From NCBI RefSeq assembly GCF_036323735.1, contig NC_086039.1, positions 157,694,124 to 157,758,123 on the forward strand: a stretch of DNA of 64,000 nt, read 5' to 3'. The stretch is from Rattus norvegicus. Lineage: Eukaryota; Chordata; Mammalia; Rodentia; Muridae. The translations under genes were made by a program, and so were the position numbers. The notes under the pieces were generated by a model, which was not told the DNA's origin, did no database searches, and saw nothing but the letters and a program-made list of their open reading frames with translations. Shown in pieces: positions 25,133 through 35,514 of the stretch; the stretch's first letter is position 1, and each line of letters opens with the position of its first letter.

Positions 25133-26071
25133 ATGGAACTGTTGAAGAAAAACCACACCTTAAGCTCTGGATTCATTATTTTAGGCTTCGGGGACCTGGC
25201 TGAACTACAGATCCTCTTTTTTGGACTCTTTCTAATTATGCATCTCGTCACCCTAGCGGGCCATGCAACTATTGTGCTCATCACCCTGATTGACACCTGC
25301 CTCCAGACACCTATGTATTTCTTCCTTCGGAACCTATCTGCCATTGAGATTTGCTACATATTAGTTATCGTGCCTAACATGCTGGCCAACTTCCTGTCCA
25401 AAAAACAACGGATGTCCTTCCTGGGATGCGCTCTGCAAATGCACCTTTTCATTGCTCTGGGTGGAGCAGAATGTTTCCTCCTCGCTGCGATGGCATACGA
25501 CCGTTTTGTGGCCATCTGTAACCCCCTGCGTTACACACTCATCATCACCCGGGCACTCTGTCTGCAGATGTTGGCTCTGGCATGCATCAGTGGTTTCACA
25601 CTTTCACTTACTCTTACCACACTGATATTCCTCCTGCCCTTCTGTCAGTCCCATGTCATCAACCATTTCTTTTGTGACATTCCTGCCGTCCTGTTCTTAG
25701 CCTGCTCTGATACACAGGCCAATGAAATCGCAGTCTTCCTTGTGTGCACGCTGATCCTGTTGATTCCCTTCTTGCTGATCCTGTTTTCCTACGGATTCAT
25801 TATTACTGCCATCCTTAGAATCCATTCCGCAGAAGGCAGGAGCAAAGCTTTCTCCACCTGTGCGGGCCACCTGCTGGTCTCTGTTATGCACTATGGCTGT
25901 GCAATATTCATCTACATTCGTCCCAAGTCCTGCTACGCACCAGAACAGGACAAAATTGTGTCCTTAATCTATACTAATATAACCCCAATGCTCTATCCTA
26001 TGATCTATAGCTTGAGGAACAAAGAAGTCAAAGGTGCCCTCAGAAGACTCCTGGTGAACCGCAACCGGTAA
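25133..26071 (+). CDS. odorant receptor, class II, family-10-like, intact
   Basis: A single uninterrupted 312-codon frame encodes a seven-transmembrane G-protein-coupled receptor of the olfactory family, expected in the cilia of olfactory neurons and coupled to G-olf. Family landmarks appear in order: an N-terminal glycosylation site NHT at residues 7-9, PMYFFLRNLS between TM1 and TM2, MAYDRFVAICNPLRY at the end of TM3, KAFSTCAGHL at the start of TM6 and PMLYPMIYSLRNKEVK in TM7. Extracellular cysteines typical of the family are present. The segment 'GGAECFLLAAMAYDRF' resembles family 10. Length is standard (about 310). The first ATG after an upstream non-coding stretch fits the usual start. 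It stands alone among L1 and SINE debris, with no other receptor or pseudogene nearby. I cannot assign the exact rat gene name. Ligand unknown. Confidence 0.96.
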   Translation: MELLKKNHTLSSGFIILGFGDLAELQILFFGLFLIMHLVTLAGHATIVLITLIDTCLQTPMYFFLRNLSAIEICYILVIVPNMLANFLSKKQRMSFLGCALQMHLFIALGGAECFLLAAMAYDRFVAICNPLRYTLIITRALCLQMLALACISGFTLSLTLTTLIFLLPFCQSHVINHFFCDIPAVLFLACSDTQANEIAVFLVCTLILLIPFLLILFSYGFIITAILRIHSAEGRSKAFSTCAGHLLVSVMHYGCAIFIYIRPKSCYAPEQDKIVSLIYTNITPMLYPMIYSLRNKEVKGALRRLLVNRNR

Positions 26072-26557
26072 GGTAGCAGCCCAGCCCAATACAAGTTGAA
26101 AGGGAAGGCATGACCCAGCAACACTAACCAGGCCCTTTCCCAACAATTCAGTCATCTCCCTGAACGCTCTGTATGCCCATGCCTTCTTCTGAGACATCTC
26201 CGTGGTTCTTGGTTCACGTGGAATTTACCATTCACTTTTCTGTATTTGGAAAGATGAAAAGAATCTTAGAATTTCTTGTAGCTTTTTTGTTTTGCTTTTA
26301 GGTGTTTCAGAATTTTCTATGGCTTGGAGAGTCACTAGACTCCTTTGCATTTTTAGATGCTTTTCTGCTCCCCACAATGGACAATTTCATCCACCACCGG
26401 GAACACTACCAGAGATATTAACACTGATAAACGAGTTGATAGGATGACCCAAGTAAAGCCTCTCTGGCTGAATAACAAGGAGAATATAAATATAAGAAAC
26501 TTCTTATATAAATGTAAGAAACTTCCGGATCAAAACTAGGCCAAGTGAAGAATTGGG

Positions 26558-26563
26558 AATAAA
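26558..26563 (+). terminator. possible polyadenylation signal of the odorant receptor gene
   Basis: An AATAAA hexamer lies about 490 bases after the receptor stop codon. Position and sense fit a 3'UTR end, but such hexamers are common in AT-rich DNA. Confidence 0.35.
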
Positions 26564-27087
26564 TAAGCAGCGTGGGAGTTGAATTCCTGTGCCACCAAAC
26601 GATGGTATAGACATTGCTTGAGAAACGATTAAAAGCGGCAGCACTAATATTACCAATGGCAGTATTGAGGATCCGCAATCTGCCCACAATAAGATCTACC
26701 CTCAACTTCCCCCCACCCACCTAGGGCACCTCAGTATTGGATTTCTTTTCTTTCACTCTGGGCTAAATGATACTCCACTGCTCACATCTTGGTAAAGGGC
26801 CAACCTGATTTTAAAGCCATTCAGGCTGCCCACACCTGACCTAGCACATGAAGGAAGGGTCCCTTCTCTGTGACCACACATGCTTACGAATTTTTAGAGC
26901 TATAATTGTTTGTATGTCTCCATTACCATACTGAGGGCCCCTTGAAGGTGAAAGCTATGATTAATTTCTATTATCCTAGCACCTAGACATACCAGGTACC
27001 TAAGAAATGGAAATGGTTATTTGGCTGAACTGTGAAATCCTATGACCTTTGGAACAGGGATGTCTTCAGATGCTAACTGATTATAAA

Positions 27088-27088
<1 letters not shown>
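26564..27088. other. intergenic, nothing recognised
   Basis: No gene or clear repeat. Confidence 0.45.

Positions 27089-27089
<1 letters not shown>

Positions 27090-27134
<45 letters not shown>
27090..27134. repeat. (GT)n microsatellite
   Basis: About 22 GT units, followed by an imperfect TG/CATG-rich tail to about 27240. Confidence 0.95.
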
Positions 27135-27135
<1 letters not shown>

Positions 27136-27299
27136 GCCTTCGTGTGTGTTTGTTTGTGTAAAGATGTGTTTGTGTGCATATGTGCATGTGAAGGTGCATG
27201 CATGCGGGGTGGGGGTGACTACATGCATTTACGTGCATGTAGAGGTCAGACAATAACCTTGGTATCATCATGCCATTTTCCTCATGTGCTGTCTATTTT

Positions 27300-27515
27300 T
27301 TATTTTATCATCTTTTTTTTTTCTTTTTTTGAGAAAAGGTCTCACTGACGTTGAGCTCACCAAGTCAGCTAGGCTGGATGTCCAATAAGCCCTAGTGATC
27401 CACCTGTCTGTATCTCACCAGTTCTGGGGCTACAAGCACATATCAATATGTTTGCAATCTTAAAGGTCCTTGCACTCATGTACTTTATTAACTAAGCTAT
27501 CCCTCCTGCCTCTAA
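27300..27515 (-). mobile_element. B1/B4-type SINE, antisense, diverged
   Basis: A T-rich tail ('tttttttttcttttttt') is followed by 'gaaaaggtctcactgac', 'gctaggctggatgtcc' and 'ggggctacaagcaca', then 'aactaagctatccctcctgc', as in antisense B4-like elements. Confidence 0.6.
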
Positions 27516-27985
27516 AACTTTTAAATAACCTATGCGATTGATTGAGACGTCACCTATTCTGTGCTCATAGTTCAGAGACAAAGCTTAGGTGTACTGATTA
27601 TGAAAAAGTATTTGTTGATTCCATTTCTACCCCACAGACTGCATGCCATGTTATAGATGGCATAAGTTCCTCTGCCATACGCTCGGAAAGAGACATAATT
27701 TGAATGAACGAGCTCTCAGATTTCTAGGCACTGGATTCAATGCTGGAAATAGAAAAGCTGAAGACAAGGTCCCTCTTCTCAAGGAGCTGACAAATAAGCC
27801 TGGGCTATTAGACACTGAAACAATCCATTTTAATACAATAGTTACTTCCTATTTGTTCATTCATCCCAAGAAATCACTAACTCTCACTTATGTCAAGTAT
27901 GACAGAGCTTTGTCCCTTGACGGACCCTTCATGGAACAAATAAACATGACCATGGACACCTCTCTCTGGACTCTGTATTCAATCA
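27516..27985. other. intergenic, nothing recognised
   Basis: A 116-codon ORF here (27643-27993) has no recognisable domain, and no conserved coding pattern is apparent. Confidence 0.4.
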
Positions 27986-27993
27986 GCGATTAA

Positions 27994-28034
27994 TTTTTTT
28001 TTTTGGTTCTTTTTTTTTTCGGAGCTGGGGACCG
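27994..28034 (-). mobile_element. 5'-truncated ID SINE with target-site duplication
   Basis: Only the tail and the last part of the ID body remain ('cggagctggggacc' on the plus strand). They are flanked by 'gcgattaa' at 27986-27993 and 28035-28042. The duplication shows the fragment inserted already truncated rather than being deleted later. Confidence 0.9.
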
Positions 28035-28042
28035 GCGATTAA

Positions 28043-28844
28043 GTTTTGTATTCAAAAATTTGAACTGAGGGTGCATTTCTAAATAAGACATGGAACAGAG
28101 AGTCTGTGCATACCATCTATCTACATTCTTGCTCAACCTTTTCAGTTTATTCCTCCTGCTACCTCTGTCGTAATGCCTAAATGATGAGTCTGCCCTCAGA
28201 AGCGCCAAAGAGTCAGAGAAAGAGTATATCTGGAAGGAAAATGACAATGAACAGGGTAGCTTTGTAGGGAAAACAATCATCCCCATCCCAGCCAAAGTCA
28301 CAGCATTTTGCAGCAGGTCATCATTTAGTTGTTTTGTTTACTGAGGCTGTGTGTAGACTTCAGCAAACAAAGATAATTGTGTAATAGTTTGGTAGTGTAT
28401 ACTGAGACATTAGAGATTTCTGATGAAGACAAAGATCTAGTATACCTCCCCAGATGGTTCCCTTCTGGGTCTTGTTTACATCTGAGAGCAGTATAAATTC
28501 AGAGCATAGAATGTCATGGAGTAGGAGCCTTCACAGTAAGTCCGTTGATAGACTGGCAAAGGTTTCCTACAAGTAAGGGCCATTCAGGGTGACCGGAAGT
28601 TTCGCACTGAAACGTAAATATATTAGTCCCCTTCTAATATGCAGACCACATGGGATATGGCGGATATGAGCATAGCACACCATAGCTTGTGTCAATTTTA
28701 TAAAATAGAGAGGGTGATAGACACATGTAGATGGATACAGACACGGAATAGTACAAGAAGGCCAAGCAGCTATTCTCTTCAAGGAGTATGTGGCGTCTAT
28801 TTATTCCCCGAAAGAAAATACACTAGGAGAAAATGTACCTCTGT
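28043..28844. other. intergenic, nothing recognised
   Basis: No gene or named repeat that I can support. Confidence 0.45.
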
Positions 28845-29286
28845 CATGGTTTGCATATGCTTGTCCCAGGGAGTGGCACTATTAGGAGGTGTGGCCTTGT
28901 TGGAGGAGGTGTGTCACTGTAGGGGTGGGCTTGGAGACCTCCTCCTAGCTGCCTGGGGATGCTCAGTCTGTTCCTGGCAGCCTTCAGATGAAGATGTAGA
29001 ACTCTCAGCTCCTCCTGCACCATCCTGCCTGGATGCTGCCATGCTCCCACCTTGATGATAAATGGACCAAACCTCTCAACCTGTAAGCCAGCCTCAATTA
29101 AATGCTGTCCTTTATAAAACTCACCTTGGGGGGTTGGGGATTTAGCTCAGTGGTAGAGCGCTTGCCTAGCAAGCGCAAGGCCCTGGGTTCGGTCCCCAGC
29201 TCCGAAAAAAAGAAAAAAGAAAAAAATAATAAAACTTACCTTGGTCATGGCGTCTGCTCACAGCAATAAAACCCTAACTAAGACAG
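28845..29286 (+). mobile_element. MaLR-type (ERVL-MaLR) LTR, interrupted by an ID element
   Basis: The segment 'tgtcatggtttgcatatgc' to 'accctaactaagaca' has the ends and internal order of a common rodent MaLR LTR, including 'gtggccttgttggagg', 'gccatgctcccacc' and 'taagccagcctcaattaaa'. The ID at 29130-29230 splits it. Sequence after 29286 reads directly into a MaLR internal region. Confidence 0.8.
29130..29230 (+). mobile_element. ID SINE with target-site duplication, inside the MaLR LTR
   Basis: Complete ID body plus A-rich tail. 'aaaactcaccttgg' (29116-29129) and 'aaaacttaccttgg' (29231-29244) are the duplicated target. Confidence 0.95.
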
Positions 29287-29827
29287 AAGTTGGTACCAGG
29301 ACTGGGGTATCACTGTGATGGGCCGGACCATGCTTTTCTTTGGAAGAATGTGGATGGGGGAACTTTGGGTTTGGAAAGCGGTGGAAGTTTTAAATGGGCT
29401 TTAATGAGCCGTCCTAGTAGGAATATGGAAGACTTTGTTGCTGAGAGTGATTTGAATTGTGCACACCTGGTCCAAGAGGTCTCAGTGGGAAAGAACTCAA
29501 GTATGTGGTCTAGAGGCTGTTTTTGTGGGGGGTTTTTTTTGGTGAAGACAATGGCTACTTTTTGCCCTTGTCCAAAGAGTCCACCTGAGACTAAGGTGAA
29601 GGGACTTGGATTAATTGCATTAACCAAGGAAGTCTCAGAAATGCACACCACAGATTTTATTCTCTGTGTAAGTCTCGTGAAGAGCATTTTGGATAAGCAT
29701 AGCAAGCTTAGAAAGGAGGAACAACCAGGAAGTGAAATGGAGCGGAATCCTGTGTACAAAGATATTAATTTGAATTAAGGGAGTGGTGACCTTGGGGCAA
29801 GATCCCACCTAGCTGGGTTTAGATCTA

Positions 29828-29930
29828 GGCATGGTGGTGCACATCTTTAATCTTAGGAGATAAAGCCAAGCGGATCTCTGAGTTCGAGGCTAGCCTGAGA
29901 CCGAGCAAGTTCTAGGTGGAGAAAACCTTA
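29828..29930 (+). mobile_element. B1 SINE, first of two in tandem
   Basis: 'ctaggcatggtggtgcacat' and 'gagttcgaggctagcctgag' are B1 hallmarks. No poly-A is visible between it and the next B1. Confidence 0.75.
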
Positions 29931-29935
29931 AATCC

Positions 29936-30032
29936 AGGTGTCATGGCACACACCTTTAATCCCAGGAGACGGGAGTTTAATCTCTGAGTTCAAGGTCTAC
30001 CTACAGAGCAAATTCCAGGACAGCCAAGCTTA
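29936..30032 (+). mobile_element. B1 SINE, second copy
   Basis: 'catggcacacacctttaatc' and 'gagttcaaggtctacctaca' mark a second diverged B1 head to tail with the first. Confidence 0.75.
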
Positions 30033-31170
30033 GGCAGTGAAGGAGTTGGAAAAGAGGAAGCTGGTAATAATGTAATAGAACAAGAGGGGCCATGTTCCAG
30101 CCCCAGCAAACAGCAGAACTCTGCAGCTTTGGCCATGTGGCTCTGGCTTTATAGTCCAGAATAAAAGGGACTACTGGGACAATTGATGCTGGTCAGCTGG
30201 AGCTAAGAGATTATTGGTGATTAAGAAGAGACCAGCATCACTGAGGTGAAATCTTCTGGGAAGTGTTTGCCGAGGGCACAAAGAAGCTGCGTTCCAGAGA
30301 TAGCCAAGGTTGTACCTCATGCTATAGCTGTACTTGGTAATGTGTAAGAGCCACCCAGGTGGTACTGGTTCTGAAGGCATGAAGGGGTCATGAAGAACAG
30401 CTGAGGCTTGGCACTGTGAGAGGCCATGGAGAGCCACTGGTGAAGGTGCAGCCTCAGTTGCAGTTGATGACCCAGGACTGAAGGGGTCACGCAAGGGAGT
30501 TGAGGCTTGGCACCATAAAGAGAGCCTATGAGAGGCTATTGGTGAAGCCTAGTTGCAGCAAAGACCCCAGTGCATTGGAGATGCCAGTACCATGGGGTGA
30601 TCACCAAGAACAGCAGCGGCAGTGGAGTGGATCAACCTGAGCTTAGAGCGCCACAGAGGGCAGAGCTGGAGAAGTGACATCAGCCCTTTGGAGGAGCCCA
30701 GAAGATCATGTGAGGATCCCAGACATTGGAATGAGAGGCTGTAACATTGAGGTTGCCTTGGAGACCCCAGATGTTCAAGATTTCAGAGCCGTGGGCTATC
30801 TGCTGAGGAAAGCTGCTGACAGGGAGTGGAACCAGCCCGGAAAAAGAAGTCTGTTGCAGTCAACAAAGATGAAAAAAGGAGTTGGAGATCTGAAGACCCG
30901 GCTTTGACATCAGACGTGGAGATGAAGAGTTTAGAGCTTGCCAGTTGGTTTCCTGTCTTGATTTGGGGATTACAGTTAAGTGATCGGATGGGTCTCAGAA
31001 GAGACTTAGAAGAACCTACAGTGAGCTAGGGGCCTCCCACTTCCATCCTTAATCAAGGAAATGTTCCCAAAATCTTGTTTATAGGCCAATCCTATGGATG
31101 CATTTACTCAACCGCGGTTACCTTTTCTCATCTAACTTGTGTCAACTTCACAAGAAAAACCTAACTAGAA

Positions 31171-31430
31171 TAGTTATATACATAAAATCGTGTAAACCCA
31201 CGAGTATCTTATAGATTTAGAAAAAAATCTGGAAGACATATAATAAGACCTGAAGAGATAGAGGAGCCATTCCCCATAACGTACAAAGGCCTGACGTAGC
31301 TGTACAATTTTAGGGAGTTTTACGGTAAAACATCCATGACATCTAAAAAAGTCATTGAGGAAAGTTTTGCAGCAGCCTTACCAATGAACGTAAAACAATT
31401 GGTGGATGTTGCTTCTAAGACTTCTGGGGT
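31171..31430. other. intergenic, nothing recognised
   Basis: No feature supported. Confidence 0.45.
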
Positions 31431-31528
31431 GGGGTTGGGGATTTAGCTCAGTGTTAGAGCACTTGCCTAGAAAACGCAAGGCCCTGGGTTCGGTCCTCAG
31501 CTCCGAAAAAAAAAGAAAGAAAAAAAAA
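31431..31528 (+). mobile_element. ID SINE with target-site duplication
   Basis: ID body with a few substitutions ('cagtgttagagcacttgcc') and an A-rich tail. 'gacttctggggt' (31419-31430) and 'gtcttctggggt' (31529-31540) flank it. Confidence 0.95.
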
Positions 31529-32324
31529 GTCTTCTGGGGTATTGGCACATTTTTAGTACCCCATGTTGTTCGAGTTGCCCATCTCTCATAAGGTGAGGTA
31601 GATAGGGACCCAGCATCTGGGTGCCAAAACAGCATCTGGGTGACAATGGGGATTTTCCATAGCTTGGGAAGTTCTGGGCTGTCCTTCGTTTGAGAGTAGA
31701 GCCTGGATTTGGCACACATGATTACCATGAAGTCTACTGGGAACCTGAGGCAAATAAGTTCCTTTGGAAGAGAATTGGAGGAGTAGCCACGTGAAATCCA
31801 TACAGCTCTGGAGAGAAAAAATAAAGGCAGAGAAATGTTAATGATGGAAGAAACAGTGGCCAAAATAGTAGCTGACATTCTACTCCAACCCCACATGGCT
31901 TTGATGTTTCAAGGGACATGCAAAACCCTCATAGCCATGATGGGCAATCACACTTGACTAAGGTAATGTAGGTTCTTCTCCTTTTATTCCTTCAAGAAGC
32001 ACATTCCTGACGGAGAGGCTCCCATATTTGTGACTGGAGGTGACGGCTATGATCATAAGGGACCAACATGAGGGACTATAGTGGTGGAATTACTCAGTAT
32101 CGCGACTGTGGTAACAGACACAAAGGTGATAAATCCTTTCTTTCACAATGAACTTATTAAATACTGACAATTCAGCTCTTCGAAGCATAGAAGTAAAATG
32201 TTCTTTTCTAAACTTTTGTGTAGAAATAATGTGCGTAATAAAAAAACATTTTAAAAGTTAAGGGATTACTGACCGGACCCCTTAGTCTGAGCAGTCTGAT
32301 TGCTTAGAATGTCTTTTCCTCACC
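31529..32324. other. intergenic, nothing recognised
   Basis: Only short ORFs without motifs. Confidence 0.45.
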
Positions 32325-33024
32325 ACCATTTTCTCCCTCTTTCTCCCTCTCTATCTCTCTCGCCCTGTCTGTCTCTGTCTGTCTCTGTCTCCCCCTACCT
32401 CTCTCCCTACCTCCCTTCCCTGTCTCTCTCTCCCTCTCTCTCTCTCTCCCCCTACCTCTCTCTCTACCTCCCTCCCTGTCTCTCTCTCCCTCTCCCTGTC
32501 TCTCTCCCTCTCCATCTCTCTGTCTCTGTCTCTCTCTCTCTGTCTCTCCCTCTCCCTGTCTCTCTCCCTACCTCCCTCCCTCTCTCTCCCTCTCCTTGTC
32601 TCTCTGTCTGTCTCTGTCTCTCTCTCCCTGTCTCTCCCTCTCCCTGTCTCTCTCTCCCCCTACCTCTCTCCCAACCTACCTCCCTGTCTCTCTCTCCCTC
32701 TGTCTCTCTCTCCCTCTCTCCCTCTCCCTGTCTCTCTCTGTCTCTGTCTCTCTCCCTGTCTCTCCCTCTCCCTGTCTCTCCCTACCTCCCTCCCTCTCTC
32801 TCCCTCTCCTTGTCTCTCTGTCTCTGTCTCTCTCTTCCTGTCTCTCCCTCTCCCTGTCTCTCTCTCCCCCTACCTCTCTCCCAACCTACCTCCCTGTCTC
32901 TCTCTCTCTCCCTCTCCCTACCTCCCTCCCTGTCTCTCTCTCCCTCTCCCTGTCTCTCTGTCTGTCTCTGTCTCTCTTCCTGTCTCTCTCTCCCTCTCCC
33001 CCACCACTCTCTGTCTCTCTCCCA
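32325..33024. repeat. 0.7-kb polypyrimidine (CT-rich) tract with higher-order repeat
   Basis: The plus strand is almost wholly C and T with occasional A/G. Besides the short CTCTC/CCCTG period, a longer unit of about 210 bp is visible: the block 'ctctctccccctacctctc' near 32651 recurs near 32861 with the same neighbours. Long Ser/Leu/Pro ORFs here are composition artefacts. Confidence 0.9.
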
Positions 33025-34163
33025 TAGATTCACATATTTTGGGGATAGGGCAGGCTGGAATGTAATCAGGCCACGACCAGTGAGGGAGGTCAGGTTTCGG
33101 GTATTACCCAGAGTCCCCATCAGAAGTAGTAAATAGGTCAGGTCACGGGGACAGAAAAGAAAAAGATAGCACTGAAAGGACCGTCTATGGAAGGTGGCCC
33201 CGGAAGGAAAAAACAAGACCAGACCCACCAGCCCTGTCAGGTGCAGCTGGGCCTGCCCTAGTCTAAGTCGATCCTATGCTAGTCGCATGTCCCTTCCAAG
33301 AGGGAGAGTTCAGCTTAGGCCACATCTTTACAGGAAAAATTCTCAAAATCTGAAATGAACGAAGGGAAGACTTTGCCCTCCCGTAGTGGAAAGATCAATT
33401 GTCTCCTTGGCTTCTGATACCTAGGGATATTAGATGGGACACAGCTAAGGCAATTGGTCAGATAGAAGGGGAGCTCACAGTTTCTGGAAATGCACAATGC
33501 TAAGACAGAGAACAAATGACAGACACACATTTGGGAACTGAAAACGATGCGCAGTGAGTTGGTTACAGGTTGATATCTATTCTAGCACAGGTTATCCAAA
33601 TTCATGTGCTATATATCCTTGGTCATCCAGATTCTTTAGAGAAAACTGACATCAAAAGGAAATTATTTGAAAAAAAAAACTGTACTAAAATAAGAAAACA
33701 GACATTCCTAACCTTACTCTCTAAATAATACACCAACTGTTTGCGTGAACTTTACATTGTGTTAGAAACTAAAAATATTCCAGAAACCATTTACAGTGCT
33801 GCTGGCAGGACAGGTTATATGCAAATAATATGCCATTTTATATAAAGGGTGTGAATGTGAGAATTTAGGCTTCTAAGAAAGCCCTGGAACCAATCTCTCA
33901 CAGATGCTAAGGGATAAATGGAATTTTGAATTTTAGCATTCCAAGAAATATCTCGAGTGTCAGAAAAATAGGTTTTTCGTTTAATTTCCACTTTCCTCAA
34001 ATTTATGCCCCCTGCTGTCCCTTTTATTTCTTAGGCTTAACTTATTACAGGTTGATTTTTCAAATGTTTATTATATTCTAAACACGTCTTCTATATGCAT
34101 GCCTTGCACGCACGCATATATTTCCGTGTTTAAGCATGTGTGTCTATATGTGAGTATTTGAAG
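33025..34163. other. intergenic, nothing recognised
   Basis: The stretch 33030-33300 has a G/C-richer character that could be a retroviral LTR remnant, but I cannot assign it. The rest is AT-rich. Confidence 0.4.
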
Positions 34164-34174
34164 AAACAGAGTAC

Positions 34175-34288
34175 GGGGGGCTGGGGATTTAGCTCAGTGG
34201 TAGAGCGCTTACCTAGGAAGCGCAAGGCCCTGGGTTCGGTCCCCAGCTCCGAAAAAAAGAACCAAAAAAAAAAAAAAAAAAAAAAAAA
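34175..34288 (+). mobile_element. ID SINE with long poly-A tail and target-site duplication
   Basis: Intact ID body, an A tail of about 28 bases after 'aaaaaaagaacc', and 'aaacagagtac' on both sides (34164-34174 and 34289-34299). The long pure tail suggests a recent insertion. Confidence 0.95.
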
Positions 34289-34299
34289 AAACAGAGTAC

Positions 34300-34800
34300 A
34301 AATGCCATCATGAAATATTGACAAAATGTTGATGAAGCAAGCTCTCAGGGGCTCTCTCGAGGATAATTTTCAAGAAGAGATGACCATATGTTGCTTTTTG
34401 GAAATAGCTTAAGAACACAGAAACAGAAAAAGATCTCCAAGGTGTTCAGGCCCTGTAGTATCCAGCCCTGGACTCAATGTTCAGTGGCTTCAGGGACTTC
34501 ATTATGGTATAGCCATCCTCACTGCATGGGCAACAGGGTACCAATTAGAAGAACTTTCGGCCTTCAATAAATTATACAGGATAATTAAAGCTTCAGCAAA
34601 GTAGATCACTTGGGAACTAATTAGAAGTTTTTCTCAATAATTGGCAAATAACTTTAAATTTCGTTTTGCTTACAAGCGTAATGCATGTTAGACATAAGAA
34701 TAGGGACGACTGTGGAAAAGAATGGAAAATCCACCATCCTCTTGTCACTTACTGTAACTATAACGAACATGTATTATTGAAGTGAAATTCCTGGGTTTCT
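34300..34800. other. intergenic, nothing recognised
   Basis: AT-rich and without recognisable content. Confidence 0.45.
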
Positions 34801-35225
34801 TTGGAGACTCGGTTGTGTCGTGTGATATTTTTCTGGAAGCTGACTGATGAGAGGATGTTTTGCTAAAGCGGATGCGAGAGGATGTTTTACTGAGGCAGAC
34901 GTTTGAGAGGACACATGATGTTTGAAAAGAGTCTCCACGAGTGAAGCTTAGCAAAGCAATATAAAGCAAACCAATACATGTGTGTCACCAGCAAAGCATA
35001 GAAAGGCAGAGCAAGGCAAACCAATGTTCCAGTTCCCACTGTCTGTGGGTTATGTTTATATTCTTTGTAGACATCGCGCATCCTTTCACTTGTCTGCTGT
35101 AGCAAAGCATCCTCTCACCTGGGTCTGCTTTGGGAAATCATTCTTTCACGTGTCTGCTTTAACAAAATGTTTTTCACCTGTCTTCCCTAGCAAAAGATCG
35201 TTATAACCCAAGTCTCCAAAGGAAA
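34801..35225 (+). mobile_element. LTR-like repeat with about 35-bp internal subrepeats
   Basis: The right half contains imperfect units: 'catcctctcacctgggtctg', 'cattctttcacgtgtctg' and 'tgtttttcacctgtcttc', each followed by 'ctttgggaaa'-like spacers. The left half carries related antisense-looking units ('gagaggatgttttgctaaag', 'gagaggatgttttactgagg'). A related sequence occurs at 41.98-42.13 kb. I interpret it as a retroviral LTR fragment; the family is not certain. Confidence 0.5.
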
Positions 35226-35514
35226 CAGAAATTGCCACTTTACACCAGATACTGTTTCTGTTCCTAGACAGCCTCGTCTTGATGGACCCCAGTTATGGCA
35301 AAGCCTGGAAGCCTTTTTTGACAATTCTCTTTGTTTTTTTTGGGGGGGGGATGAAGGGGGGAACAAGAGATAGAACATGGGAACATGAGACACAACTTAC
35401 TGTGGTGGTGGGGAGGAGGACAATCCCTTTTTGGTGGGTTGCGAAGATTTGGGGCATTTTACAAACAATAGGGAGAGTGAATCTTCACCACTCCACTCTC
35501 ACCCGTGGACAGGT
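35226..35514. other. intergenic, nothing recognised
   Basis: G-run rich near 35337-35360. No gene seen. Confidence 0.4.

Larger units (their letters stand above)
29287..31170 (+). mobile_element. MaLR internal region, non-coding remnant
   Basis: It starts 'gaagttggtaccaggact', directly after the LTR, and continues with 'cctagtaggaatatggaag' and 'gactttgttgctgagag'. MaLR internal regions do not encode intact gag/pol. The 162-codon ORF at 29290-29778 falls wholly inside and is a chance frame. Two B1 elements interrupt the middle. The right limit is uncertain and no second LTR copy is obvious. Confidence 0.65.

Noticed and set aside
29130..29230. tRNA-Ala gene (and the other ID copies)
   Set aside because: The ID body has tRNA-like A/B boxes but carries A-rich tails and target duplications and lacks a proper anticodon arm. 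These are SINEs.
29290..29778. 162-codon ORF and its 149-codon antisense partner
   Set aside because: They fall inside the MaLR internal region, which is normally non-coding, and show no gag or pol motif.
32300..33136. 278-codon Ser/Leu/Pro-rich ORF
   Set aside because: Translation of a CT-rich simple repeat; no stop codons are expected and no domain is present.
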